Positions 1 through 5,414 of a DNA stretch of 7,630 nt are shown here, piece after piece. Numbering within the stretch: position 1 is the first letter of the stretch; every line of letters starts with the position of its first letter. This DNA comes from Clostridiales bacterium (GTDB lineage Bacteria; Bacillota; Clostridia; Lachnospirales; WQUN01). Location of the stretch: assembly GCA_031289625.1 (NCBI GenBank), contig JAITPB010000089.1:1-7630 (forward strand). Direction: 5' to 3'. The position numbers were made by a program, and so were the translations under genes. A model generated the notes under the pieces. The model searched no databases. It had not been told where the DNA came from and was given only the letters and a program-made list of their open reading frames with translations.

Positions 1-26
1 GCCATTTTGCAAATAATTTCTTTCAA
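1..26 (-). other. possible start of a downstream gene (cut by window edge)
   Basis: After the mtaB stop codon the minus strand carries a G-rich AGGGGGG run, then a TTG codon at 26..24 that opens a frame reading M-K-E-I-I-C-K-M to the window edge. The spacing of about 11 nt from the G-run is long but tolerable. Only eight codons are visible, so neither the gene nor its product can be identified. I see no terminator hairpin in bases 1-54, so the operon may continue beyond the window. This could equally be non-coding. Confidence 0.2.
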
Positions 27-54
27 TCCACCAAAATCCCCCCTCTAGCAAAAA

Positions 55-1425
55 TCATTCTTCCGCCCGATCGATCAGCTCCGCGTTCAGCCAATCCCCC
101 TCCACGGACAGAACGCGCGCGTTCCATATCTGATTCACGGCGTTATGATCCGCCGCCGCTTTTATTCTTGCGTAATTGGCAGCATGTCCTTCATACAAGT
201 TATATGCACTTTGCTGCTCAAACAGAACAGAGAGCGTACGCCCAATCCACTGGCGGAGAAACGCTTCCCGCGCTTTATCGCTGATGGCTGTCAGCCGGCG
301 CGCCCGTTCCGCTTTGACAGGTTCCGGCATCTGATCCGGAAAGCCGGCGGCGGGGGTACCCTTCTTTGCTGAAAAAGGAAAAACATGTATTTTAGAAAAT
401 TGCATTTCTTCGGCGAAAGCGCAGCTTTCCGCGAACTCTTTGTCTGTTTCTCCCGGAAAACCCACGATCATATCCGTCGTCAGCCCGGTGCGCGGAAACG
501 CCGCCCGGATGCCCTCTATGGCCTGGCGATACGCCTGGACGCCGTAACGGCGGTTCATTCTTTTCAGCGTGGCGTCACAGCCGCTTTGCAGCGACAAATG
601 AAAATGATCGCAGACTTTCGGCAGATCGCGGATCACCCGCAGAAAAGAGCCGTCCATGAGCGTGGGTTCCATGCTGGAAAATCGAAGCCTCTGAATGCCC
701 TTGATTTCATGAACCAAGGTAAGCAAAGACGCCAAATTCGTATCCATATCTTTCAGATCTTTTCCATATGAAGCCACATGTATACCTGCCAGCACGATTT
801 CTTTACAGCCCAGCGCGGCCATTTTTTCCACTTCCGCGAGAACCTGTTCCGGCCTTCGGCTTCTCACGGGGCCGCGGGCGTATGGAATGGCGCAGTATGT
901 GCAGAATCGATCGCAGCCGTCTTCAATTTTGATGAACGCGCGCGTCCGATCTGTCAAGCGCCCGTTTCCCAGCGTAATCGGCTCATACGCGCGCTCCCGC
1001 GCGATATCGGCGACAGCGCGCGCCGCGCCGCGGCGATCACCGCGGCGATGTTCCAATTGTTCCACGAGCTCCACCACACGGCCGCGCTCGCCTGTCCCCA
1101 GGATCAAGGAAACGCCGGGGATACGGCCCGCTTCTTCGGGGTTCAGCTGGCTGTAACAGCCGCAGGCCACAACAATGGCCTCTTCATTCTGCTTACACGC
1201 CCGCCGGATCATCTGGCGCGATTTTTTATCGCCTATGTTTGTCACCGTACAGGTATTGATCAAGTATACATCCGCACGGGAATCAAAGGGGACAATCTCA
1301 TATCCCTTTTGCGCGAAAAGCGCGAGCATGGCCTCCGTATCATATGCATTGACCTTGCACCCTAAGCTCAGCGCGGCCACCCGGGGACATTGTCCCGGAC
1401 ATTGTCCCGGATACTGCCCGGCCAC
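55..1425 (-). CDS. mtaB: tRNA (N6-L-threonylcarbamoyladenosine(37)-C2)-methylthiotransferase MtaB
   Basis: MtaB is a radical-SAM enzyme that converts t6A37 to ms2t6A37 in ANN-decoding tRNAs, a cytoplasmic step that supports decoding accuracy. The 456-residue protein has the full family layout. The N-terminal UPF0004 domain carries its three cluster cysteines in LGCKVN (C23), NTCTVT (C59) and CGCYSQ (C90). The radical-SAM motif is DGCDRFCTYC (C171, C175, C178), and a C-terminal TRAM-like domain covers roughly residues 383-450. LGCKVN rather than the MiaB-type motif favours MtaB. The start is GTG at 1425, one nucleotide after the flavodoxin stop, with an AAAGAGG Shine-Dalgarno formed by the last codons of that gene, so translation is probably coupled. 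Family members normally begin just before the VAxxxLGCKVN strand. Here about 14 extra residues (PGQY/C units) come from a 12-bp tandem repeat. A second GTG at 1380 would remove them but has no visible ribosome binding site. Confidence 0.96.
   Translation of the reverse strand: MAGQYPGQCPGQCPRVAALSLGCKVNAYDTEAMLALFAQKGYEIVPFDSRADVYLINTCTVTNIGDKKSRQMIRRACKQNEEAIVVACGCYSQLNPEEAGRIPGVSLILGTGERGRVVELVEQLEHRRGDRRGAARAVADIARERAYEPITLGNGRLTDRTRAFIKIEDGCDRFCTYCAIPYARGPVRSRRPEQVLAEVEKMAALGCKEIVLAGIHVASYGKDLKDMDTNLASLLTLVHEIKGIQRLRFSSMEPTLMDGSFLRVIRDLPKVCDHFHLSLQSGCDATLKRMNRRYGVQAYRQAIEGIRAAFPRTGLTTDMIVGFPGETDKEFAESCAFAEEMQFSKIHVFPFSAKKGTPAAGFPDQMPEPVKAERARRLTAISDKAREAFLRQWIGRTLSVLFEQQSAYNLYEGHAANYARIKAAADHNAVNQIWNARVLSVEGDWLNAELIDRAEE
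1385..1420. repeat. 12-bp tandem palindromic repeat, three copies, at the mtaB start
   Basis: GGACATTGTCCC occurs twice exactly (1385-1396 and 1397-1408) and is followed by a degenerate third copy, GGATACTGCCCG (1409-1420). Each exact unit contains GGACA-N-TGTCC, an inverted repeat around one base, so the RNA could fold into small hairpins. Read on the minus strand inside mtaB, each 12-bp unit encodes four residues (P-G-Q-Y or P-G-Q-C type). It sits 4 codons or fewer after the start codon, where it could affect initiation. Confidence 0.85.
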
Positions 1426-1426
1426 G

Positions 1427-1903
1427 CTATTCCTCTTTCGTAATTATCTTTTTAATATGTTCCTCCACAACGTCCCGCTCTGGATCCTCACTGCGGACCG
1501 CTGTGAACACATAGGCGCCGCCGGACTCGCAGTCTAGTTCCTTCAGCGCCTGCAGCAAATTTTGACGGTAGGCCTCACTTTCTGACGCGTTGGCACACGT
1601 CGCCAGCATATGCACGGTTTTCCCGCGTAAATCCGCATGGTTGAGAAAATAGCGGACAGCGGGCGCCATATTGGCCGCCCAGATCGGCGTACAAACATAC
1701 AGCGTCTTCTCTTTGGAAATGTCTGGAATCGCTTTGACAGAGGACTCTTTTTTCGTCACGCTTTGGTAGCCGCCCTTGAGAAACCCGCCCAGCCCGCCGC
1801 GGCTGTCTGTCTCCTCCAGCGCGAACGCCTTGTCTTTCAAGATATAGGCCAGGATTTCCGCGTATATTTTCGTATGCTGCTTCCAGGAATAATAGATAAC
1901 CAT
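1427..1903 (-). CDS. small flavodoxin-fold protein
   Basis: This 158-residue protein has the length and pattern of a short-chain flavodoxin, a cytosolic FMN electron carrier. It begins with a beta strand, MVIYYS, and the phosphate-loop position SWKQHT (residues 6-11). Next come a Gly-rich stretch typical of these clostridial flavodoxin-like proteins (GGLGGFLKGG, 36-45) and a second loop, TPIWAANMAPAVRYFL (72-87), that matches the family's (S/T)PIW FMN-side loop. The usual T-G-x-T residues of the phosphate loop are replaced by W-K-Q-H-T, so FMN binding is not assured. The frame stays open upstream to 2083, but that part overlaps the preceding gene. The ATG at 1903 has GGGAG 9 nt upstream and starts exactly at the first strand of the fold. 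It lies 28 nt after the TPM gene and 1 nt before mtaB, so it is inside the operon. Its redox partner is unknown; MtaB, which needs electrons, is a candidate by context only. Confidence 0.82.
   Translation of the reverse strand: MVIYYSWKQHTKIYAEILAYILKDKAFALEETDSRGGLGGFLKGGYQSVTKKESSVKAIPDISKEKTLYVCTPIWAANMAPAVRYFLNHADLRGKTVHMLATCANASESEAYRQNLLQALKELDCESGGAYVFTAVRSEDPERDVVEEHIKKIITKEE
1431..1438 (-). promoter_or_regulatory. Shine-Dalgarno of mtaB inside the flavodoxin 3' end
   Basis: AAAGAGGA lies 5 nt before the mtaB GTG. It is made of the final Lys-Glu-Glu codons of the flavodoxin gene, whose TAG stop sits between it and the start. This fixes the GTG start at 1425 and implies translational coupling. 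Confidence 0.75.
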
Positions 1904-1931
1904 ACCGGCCCGCTCCCATTCAAATTTATAA

Positions 1932-2825
1932 CTAAAATTTTCCTCCGCCTCCGCCATGCGTATGGCTGCCGGAACTGACGTGCGTGGCGCTTCCCCCACT
2001 CCCGGGCGGGAAACCGCCGTGATTGGGCGGAGGGGGCTCTGGTTTCCGGCTTCTCGCCGTATGGGAATAGAGAAACATATCACTCTGACGAGTCAGGCGG
2101 AAACTGCCTTCTCTTACGTAACGGCGCGCTTGGCGCTGTGGACGCGCCGTGTTCATCCGGCTTTTCATGATCAGCGTCACGATAAGCGATATCGCGGCGG
2201 AACCCGCTAGAACCAGCAAAAACGATTCCATTTTGTCCCGCGTCCCGTTCCATGGGATGTTCGCTCCGGCGCTGCCATCGTTCTGTGATGGGACAGCAGG
2301 AGCATTTTCAGCCCCGCTGGCCATACCGCCGTTGGACTGATCGCTCGCCTGCGCCAAAACCGATTGCACATCGTCCAGGTATTGCTGAAACGCACCGTTG
2401 AAATCGCCATCACTCAGATATGGCCTGATACCCGCACCGATGGAATCAACTGTTTGCCCTGAAAAAAGCCGTATGCCCGCGCCATGGGTGGAAATATGCC
2501 AATCGCGGTTTTCGATGGCGATGAGCAGCAGAATCCCGTCTTTTTCAGCGCCAACCCCATAGCCGCTGTTATCATAAGCGTCGTCCGCGAACGCTTCCAC
2601 GCTTTTCGCACCGAGGTTTTGGGTTGTCACAATCAGCGTGTCAAAATCAAACCGTGCCCGTATACTCTCCACGCGCTCAACCAGCTGATCCGTTTCCTCC
2701 TGCGTGAGCAGCCCGGCGCCGTCCGCCACTTTAAGCGCGCCCGCCTTTATTCGATCTATCTGGGCTGCTGTCATTATAGAAGCGAGACAAAAAACAGTCA
2801 AGAAAAATAATATTTTCTTTTTCAA
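1932..2825 (-). CDS. TPM-domain membrane protein, YdjH-like
   Basis: The 297-residue protein has an N-terminal hydrophobic signal (about residues 1-21, KKKILFFLTVFCLASIMTAA) and a TPM domain (about 33-160). The domain shows the recognisable VADGAGLLT start, a DTLIVTT strand, DDAYDNSGYGVGAEKDGILLLIAIENRDWHIST at its centre, and a GxxIRPYLSDGDFNGAF helix. After a low-complexity Ser/Gly/Asn linker comes a transmembrane helix (202-221), then a basic stretch and a Pro/Gly/His-rich tail ending HTHGGGGGKF, a style seen in YgcG- and YdjH-type proteins. The start is TTG at 2825, with AGGAGG 7 nt upstream overlapping the previous stop. An earlier in-frame start would place 25 residues inside the upstream gene and bury the signal peptide. 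The topology suggests an extracytoplasmic TPM domain. In B. subtilis, YdjH belongs to the pspA-ydjGHI membrane-stress operon; its biochemical activity is not settled. Confidence 0.88.
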   Translation of the reverse strand: MKKKILFFLTVFCLASIMTAAQIDRIKAGALKVADGAGLLTQEETDQLVERVESIRARFDFDTLIVTTQNLGAKSVEAFADDAYDNSGYGVGAEKDGILLLIAIENRDWHISTHGAGIRLFSGQTVDSIGAGIRPYLSDGDFNGAFQQYLDDVQSVLAQASDQSNGGMASGAENAPAVPSQNDGSAGANIPWNGTRDKMESFLLVLAGSAAISLIVTLIMKSRMNTARPQRQARRYVREGSFRLTRQSDMFLYSHTARSRKPEPPPPNHGGFPPGSGGSATHVSSGSHTHGGGGGKF

Positions 2826-2832
2826 AATCCCG

Positions 2833-2838
2833 CCTCCT
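2833..2838 (-). promoter_or_regulatory. Shine-Dalgarno fixing the TTG start of the TPM gene
   Basis: A perfect AGGAGG overlaps the TAG stop (2839..2837) of the YdjG-like gene and sits 7 nt before TTG at 2825. It decides the start of the TPM gene in favour of the TTG. Confidence 0.8.
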
Positions 2839-3922
2839 ACGCCAGGTATATCCATACGCCGCCTATGAGAGAAAGGCAAATGAACAGGCCCAAGAACCAC
2901 GCCCAGAATTTTCCCCAGGCAGTGGGCAGACTGCCGATGAATTTTCCCGTCTGGCCGTTCATCGCGAATGTATACATTTTATCCCGATAGCGGGTGTTCA
3001 GCATCCAAACCGGCAGCAGGGCATAGCGAACCGCGCCGTGGGAAAACCGCACAGCCGCGTTTTCCAGCGCGCAAGTCGCGTATCCCCTCACAGTCGCGTC
3101 AAACGCCTGCTCCACACTGCGCTGAATCCGTTCGTTAGCGCGCGGCTGGCTCTGTTTCGCGTCAACATCATATTTATCCGCCAAAAAGCCAGACAAAAAC
3201 GCGGTGTTAAACGCCGTCAATTTCGTATAATCAAAGGGTTCAATGGCTTCCATGTAGACGCCATCCATTTTTTTGGAACCCTCTACGGGAATTTTATCAA
3301 AGCCAATGCCGCCTTCCCGGAAAATTTGATAGAAATCCGTTTTTGTGTAATCATACCGGGCGTCGCTCCAATGCTGTGACCGCGTGGCCTTGTAGCGCAT
3401 ACTGGCATGGGCGTCGCAGTCAAAAAGCCAAAAGGGGACGTACACGCCGGAAATATTTTCAATTTGATTATCCGCGCTGAATGATTTGGGCAGAAACGGC
3501 TTGCCTTGGTAAAAATTGCGCAAGGCGTTTTGCGCAGCGTTTTTGTCCAGCTGAAATGGAATTACATAATCGGGTTTGAGCATGCCTGCCGTTTGTTTCG
3601 TCATGATCGCGTGGTTGCCGCAATACGGACAGCTTGTGGCGATGGTATTTTGATCGCATACGATTTCGCCGCCGCAGGAAGGGCAGCCATATGTGACCAT
3701 CGCTTCCAGTTCGCCCGGCTTCCAGTCGCCGCTGCCGGTGGTCTTATCGTAGGTTTCCCAGCCAAAATGATCTTCTGACGCCCGCTTGAGTTCTTCGCTG
3801 TATTCTTGCATCGCCTTCACATCAAACTGACTGTCACAATATGGACATTTCATTTGCTGGGTTTTGCTCTCAAAAGCGAGCGACCCTCCACAATGGGGAC
3901 ATTTGTATTCAAGCACGCTCAA
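2837..3922 (-). CDS. double zinc-ribbon membrane protein, YdjG-like
   Basis: The 361-residue protein opens with a zinc ribbon, CPHC...CPYC (C8, C11, C26, C29). A second follows, CPSC...CPYC (C80, C83, C98, C101), of the TFIIB/rubredoxin-knuckle style. The middle (about 115-330) is a soluble domain with the VIPFQLDKNAAQNALRNFYQGKPFLPKSF and GVYVPFWLFDCDA segments that I associate with YdjG-type proteins. The last 25 residues form a hydrophobic helix (WAWFLGLFICLSLIGGVWIY), so the protein is probably tail-anchored with its ribbons in the cytoplasm. The likely start is TTG at 3922. AAGGATG, which overlaps the TAA of the SPFH gene, lies about 11 nt upstream; a GTG two codons further in has worse spacing. 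It lies 14 nt after the SPFH gene and 11 nt before the TPM gene. In B. subtilis the equivalent protein acts with the SPFH protein and PspA at the membrane; here the role is inferred from that synteny. Confidence 0.85.
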   Translation of the reverse strand: MSVLEYKCPHCGGSLAFESKTQQMKCPYCDSQFDVKAMQEYSEELKRASEDHFGWETYDKTTGSGDWKPGELEAMVTYGCPSCGGEIVCDQNTIATSCPYCGNHAIMTKQTAGMLKPDYVIPFQLDKNAAQNALRNFYQGKPFLPKSFSADNQIENISGVYVPFWLFDCDAHASMRYKATRSQHWSDARYDYTKTDFYQIFREGGIGFDKIPVEGSKKMDGVYMEAIEPFDYTKLTAFNTAFLSGFLADKYDVDAKQSQPRANERIQRSVEQAFDATVRGYATCALENAAVRFSHGAVRYALLPVWMLNTRYRDKMYTFAMNGQTGKFIGSLPTAWGKFWAWFLGLFICLSLIGGVWIYLA

Positions 3923-3936
3923 TGCCGTTCACATCC

Positions 3937-5262
3937 TTATGATGATTCTCTTAAGTTGTTTCCACATTCAGGGCAGAATTTCGGCGGCGCAGCGGAATCG
4001 GGGATTTTCCAGCCGCATTTGCCGCATACAGCCGCGCTCCGCGGTCTTGGCTGACCGCACTCCGCGCAGAATTTCCCAGCATTCACCGCTCCGCAGGAGC
4101 AAGTCCAGGAATTGGCTTGCGGTTTGGGTTTGCCGCACTCCCGGCAGAAATTGCCTGTATTTCGCGCGCCGCAGGAACAGGCCCATTCCGCGGCGGCATT
4201 GCCGCTTATCCGCTGTTCGGGCGCTGCCCGTTCGGACAGTGTCCGTTCGGACGCCGCCTGGCCCATCGCAAACAAATCATGCGCGTTCATACCGCCCGTC
4301 TGCTGGGCCATATTCATCCCCATGAAACCCGTCATGGCGCCCGCCTGGTTAGACGCGGCCATTTTCATCGCATCGGCCTGCGCACCCGCCAGATTGGCCC
4401 CCGCCATGGAAGGATCCCGCATCACGGCGTTCTTCTGAAGCTGTTTGATCATGTCCTCGTCTTCTTTTGAGGCTGTCACAGAATTGACGCCGAAGGAAGC
4501 GATGGAAACGCCGCGCATTTGCCGCCAGTTGGCCGAAAGGACATCGTTTAAGGCGTTGGCTATTTCCATAGTGTGCCCCGGCAAGGCGCTGTAACGCACG
4601 CCCATTTCTGAAATTTTGGCAAACGCGGGCTGCAGAGCCGTTAGCAGTTCGGATTTTAATTGACTGTCAATCTGACTGCGATTGTACACACTCGAAACAT
4701 TCCCGCAAACATTCGTATAAAACAAAATCGGATCCACGATTTTATAGGAATACTCGCCGTTGCAGCGAATGCCGATATCTATGTCTAAACCGATATTGCG
4801 ATCCACCACGCGGAAGGGAACTGGATTGACCGTTCCGTACTTATTCCCAACGATTTCTTTCGTGTTAAAATAATAGACGCGCTGATCTTTACCCGCGCCG
4901 CCGCCAAAAGAAAAGCGCTGTCCGATGCTGGCAAACGTCTTTTTGATTTCCTCGCCCAAACTGCCGTAAAAAATACTTGGCTCCGTGGACTGATCATAGG
5001 TAAATTGTCCCGGTTCAGCGCAGACTTCCACAACTTTACCTTGATCGACGATGATCATGCACTGTCCGTCGTTGACAGCAATGACCGATCCATTGCTAAT
5101 GACATTGTCTTCTCCCCGCGTGTTTGAACTGCGCTTCGAGGCGCGTTTCTGTCCCTTGGACACCAAAATATCGGCGGGCATAGACTCGCAATAAAAATAA
5201 TCACGCCAAGAGTCGGCCAAAGCGCCGCCAGCCGCCCCTATTATGGCCTTTATAAGGCCCAT
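3937..5262 (-). CDS. SPFH-domain protein with three C-terminal zinc ribbons, YdjI-like
   Basis: This 441-residue protein begins MGLIKAIIGAAGGALADSWRDYF, the characteristic start of the YdjI / 'virion core protein' SPFH family. The SPFH region covers about residues 25-270 and includes SNGSVIAVNDGQCMIIVDQGKVVEV, the EPGQFTYD turn and the GVNSVTASKEDEDMIKQLQ helix. An Ala/Met/Gly-rich stretch (285-335) and a Ser-Glu-Arg repeat linker lead to three zinc ribbons: C362/C364/C373/C376, C388/C390/C399/C402 and C413/C416/C430/C433. SPFH proteins assemble on membranes as ring-like scaffolds; in B. subtilis YdjI is needed to recruit PspA to the membrane. The ATG at 5262 has GGAGGAG 6 nt upstream. A TTG five codons earlier overlaps that ribosome binding site and was rejected. 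It is the first gene of the operon, behind a strong -10 element. I recall YdjI-type proteins with fewer ribbons, so three may be unusual. Confidence 0.9.
   Translation of the reverse strand: MGLIKAIIGAAGGALADSWRDYFYCESMPADILVSKGQKRASKRSSNTRGEDNVISNGSVIAVNDGQCMIIVDQGKVVEVCAEPGQFTYDQSTEPSIFYGSLGEEIKKTFASIGQRFSFGGGAGKDQRVYYFNTKEIVGNKYGTVNPVPFRVVDRNIGLDIDIGIRCNGEYSYKIVDPILFYTNVCGNVSSVYNRSQIDSQLKSELLTALQPAFAKISEMGVRYSALPGHTMEIANALNDVLSANWRQMRGVSIASFGVNSVTASKEDEDMIKQLQKNAVMRDPSMAGANLAGAQADAMKMAASNQAGAMTGFMGMNMAQQTGGMNAHDLFAMGQAASERTLSERAAPEQRISGNAAAEWACSCGARNTGNFCRECGKPKPQANSWTCSCGAVNAGKFCAECGQPRPRSAAVCGKCGWKIPDSAAPPKFCPECGNNLRESS
4213..4257. repeat. 15-bp tandem repeat, three copies, in the SPFH protein linker
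   Basis: Three 15-bp units (4213-4227, 4228-4242, 4243-4257) share the CxGTTCGGxC core. The second and third are identical over their first 10 bases. On the minus strand they encode A-A-S-E-R / T-L-S-E-R / A-A-P-E-Q, the linker between the SPFH region and the zinc ribbons. Because units are a multiple of three, copy changes keep the frame. Confidence 0.7.
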
Positions 5263-5268
5263 ATGCCT

Positions 5269-5275
5269 CTCCTCC
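5269..5275 (-). promoter_or_regulatory. Shine-Dalgarno of the SPFH gene
   Basis: GGAGGAG lies 6 nt before ATG at 5262. It is the strongest ribosome binding site in the window and rules out the in-frame TTG at 5277, which coincides with the site itself. Confidence 0.8.
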
Positions 5276-5295
5276 AACTTTATTTATTTTTTTGC

Positions 5296-5324
5296 ATTAT
5301 AGCATATATCATTATCGATAAACA
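5296..5324 (-). promoter_or_regulatory. extended -10 promoter for the five-gene operon
   Basis: On the minus strand TGCTATAAT (5304..5296) is a perfect -10 hexamer with the TG extension. At 17-bp spacing the -35 position (5324..5319) reads TGTTTA, a poor match to TTGACA, which is acceptable for an extended -10 promoter. The predicted transcript would start near 5289 and have a leader of about 26 nt. I see no clear ECF (sigma-W type) promoter, although the B. subtilis counterpart is sigma-W controlled. Confidence 0.7.
5312..5321. promoter_or_regulatory. 10-bp palindrome in the promoter spacer (possible operator)
   Basis: TTATCGATAA is a perfect palindrome lying between the -35 and -10 positions of the operon promoter. 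Its location would suit a repressor or MerR-type regulator, but it is short and AT-rich and could be chance. Confidence 0.25.
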
Positions 5325-5342
5325 GTGGCTTTACATGGCCGC

Positions 5343-5383
5343 AAAAAAAAGAGCATCGCCAAAGGATGACGAGGCCCTTTTTT
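5343..5383 (-). terminator. intrinsic terminator after the wall-anchored protein gene
   Basis: On the minus strand A6-GGGCCTCGTC, an 8-nt loop region and GGCGATGCTC-T8 form an imperfect stem with two wobble pairs and one mismatch, followed by eight T residues. It lies 32 nt after the stop at 5415. The plus strand has the mirror arrangement with six T residues, so the hairpin could work in both directions. It insulates the surface locus from the operon promoter downstream. Confidence 0.75.
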
Positions 5384-5414
5384 ATTGCAGGCAATTTTTT
5401 ATCCAGTTTTTAGG

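Noticed and set aside
778..1365. 195-residue plus-strand frame
   Set aside because: It is entirely antisense to mtaB, which has all catalytic motifs intact. No ribosome binding site or family resemblance supports the antisense frame.
1904..2083. N-terminal extension of the flavodoxin gene
   Set aside because: The frame is open upstream but overlaps the 3' end of the TPM gene, and the fold begins exactly at the ATG at 1903, which has its own GGGAG.
4234..4244. Third GGACA-N-TGTCC palindrome, in the SPFH gene, as a dispersed copy of the mtaB repeat
   Set aside because: It arises within a local 15-bp tandem repeat encoding the Ser-Glu-Arg linker, so chance similarity explains it better than a shared repeat family.
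5312..5340. Sigma-W type promoter for the operon
   Set aside because: A TGTAAA sequence is present, but no CGTA-like -10 lies at the required spacing. The extended TATAAT element fits far better.
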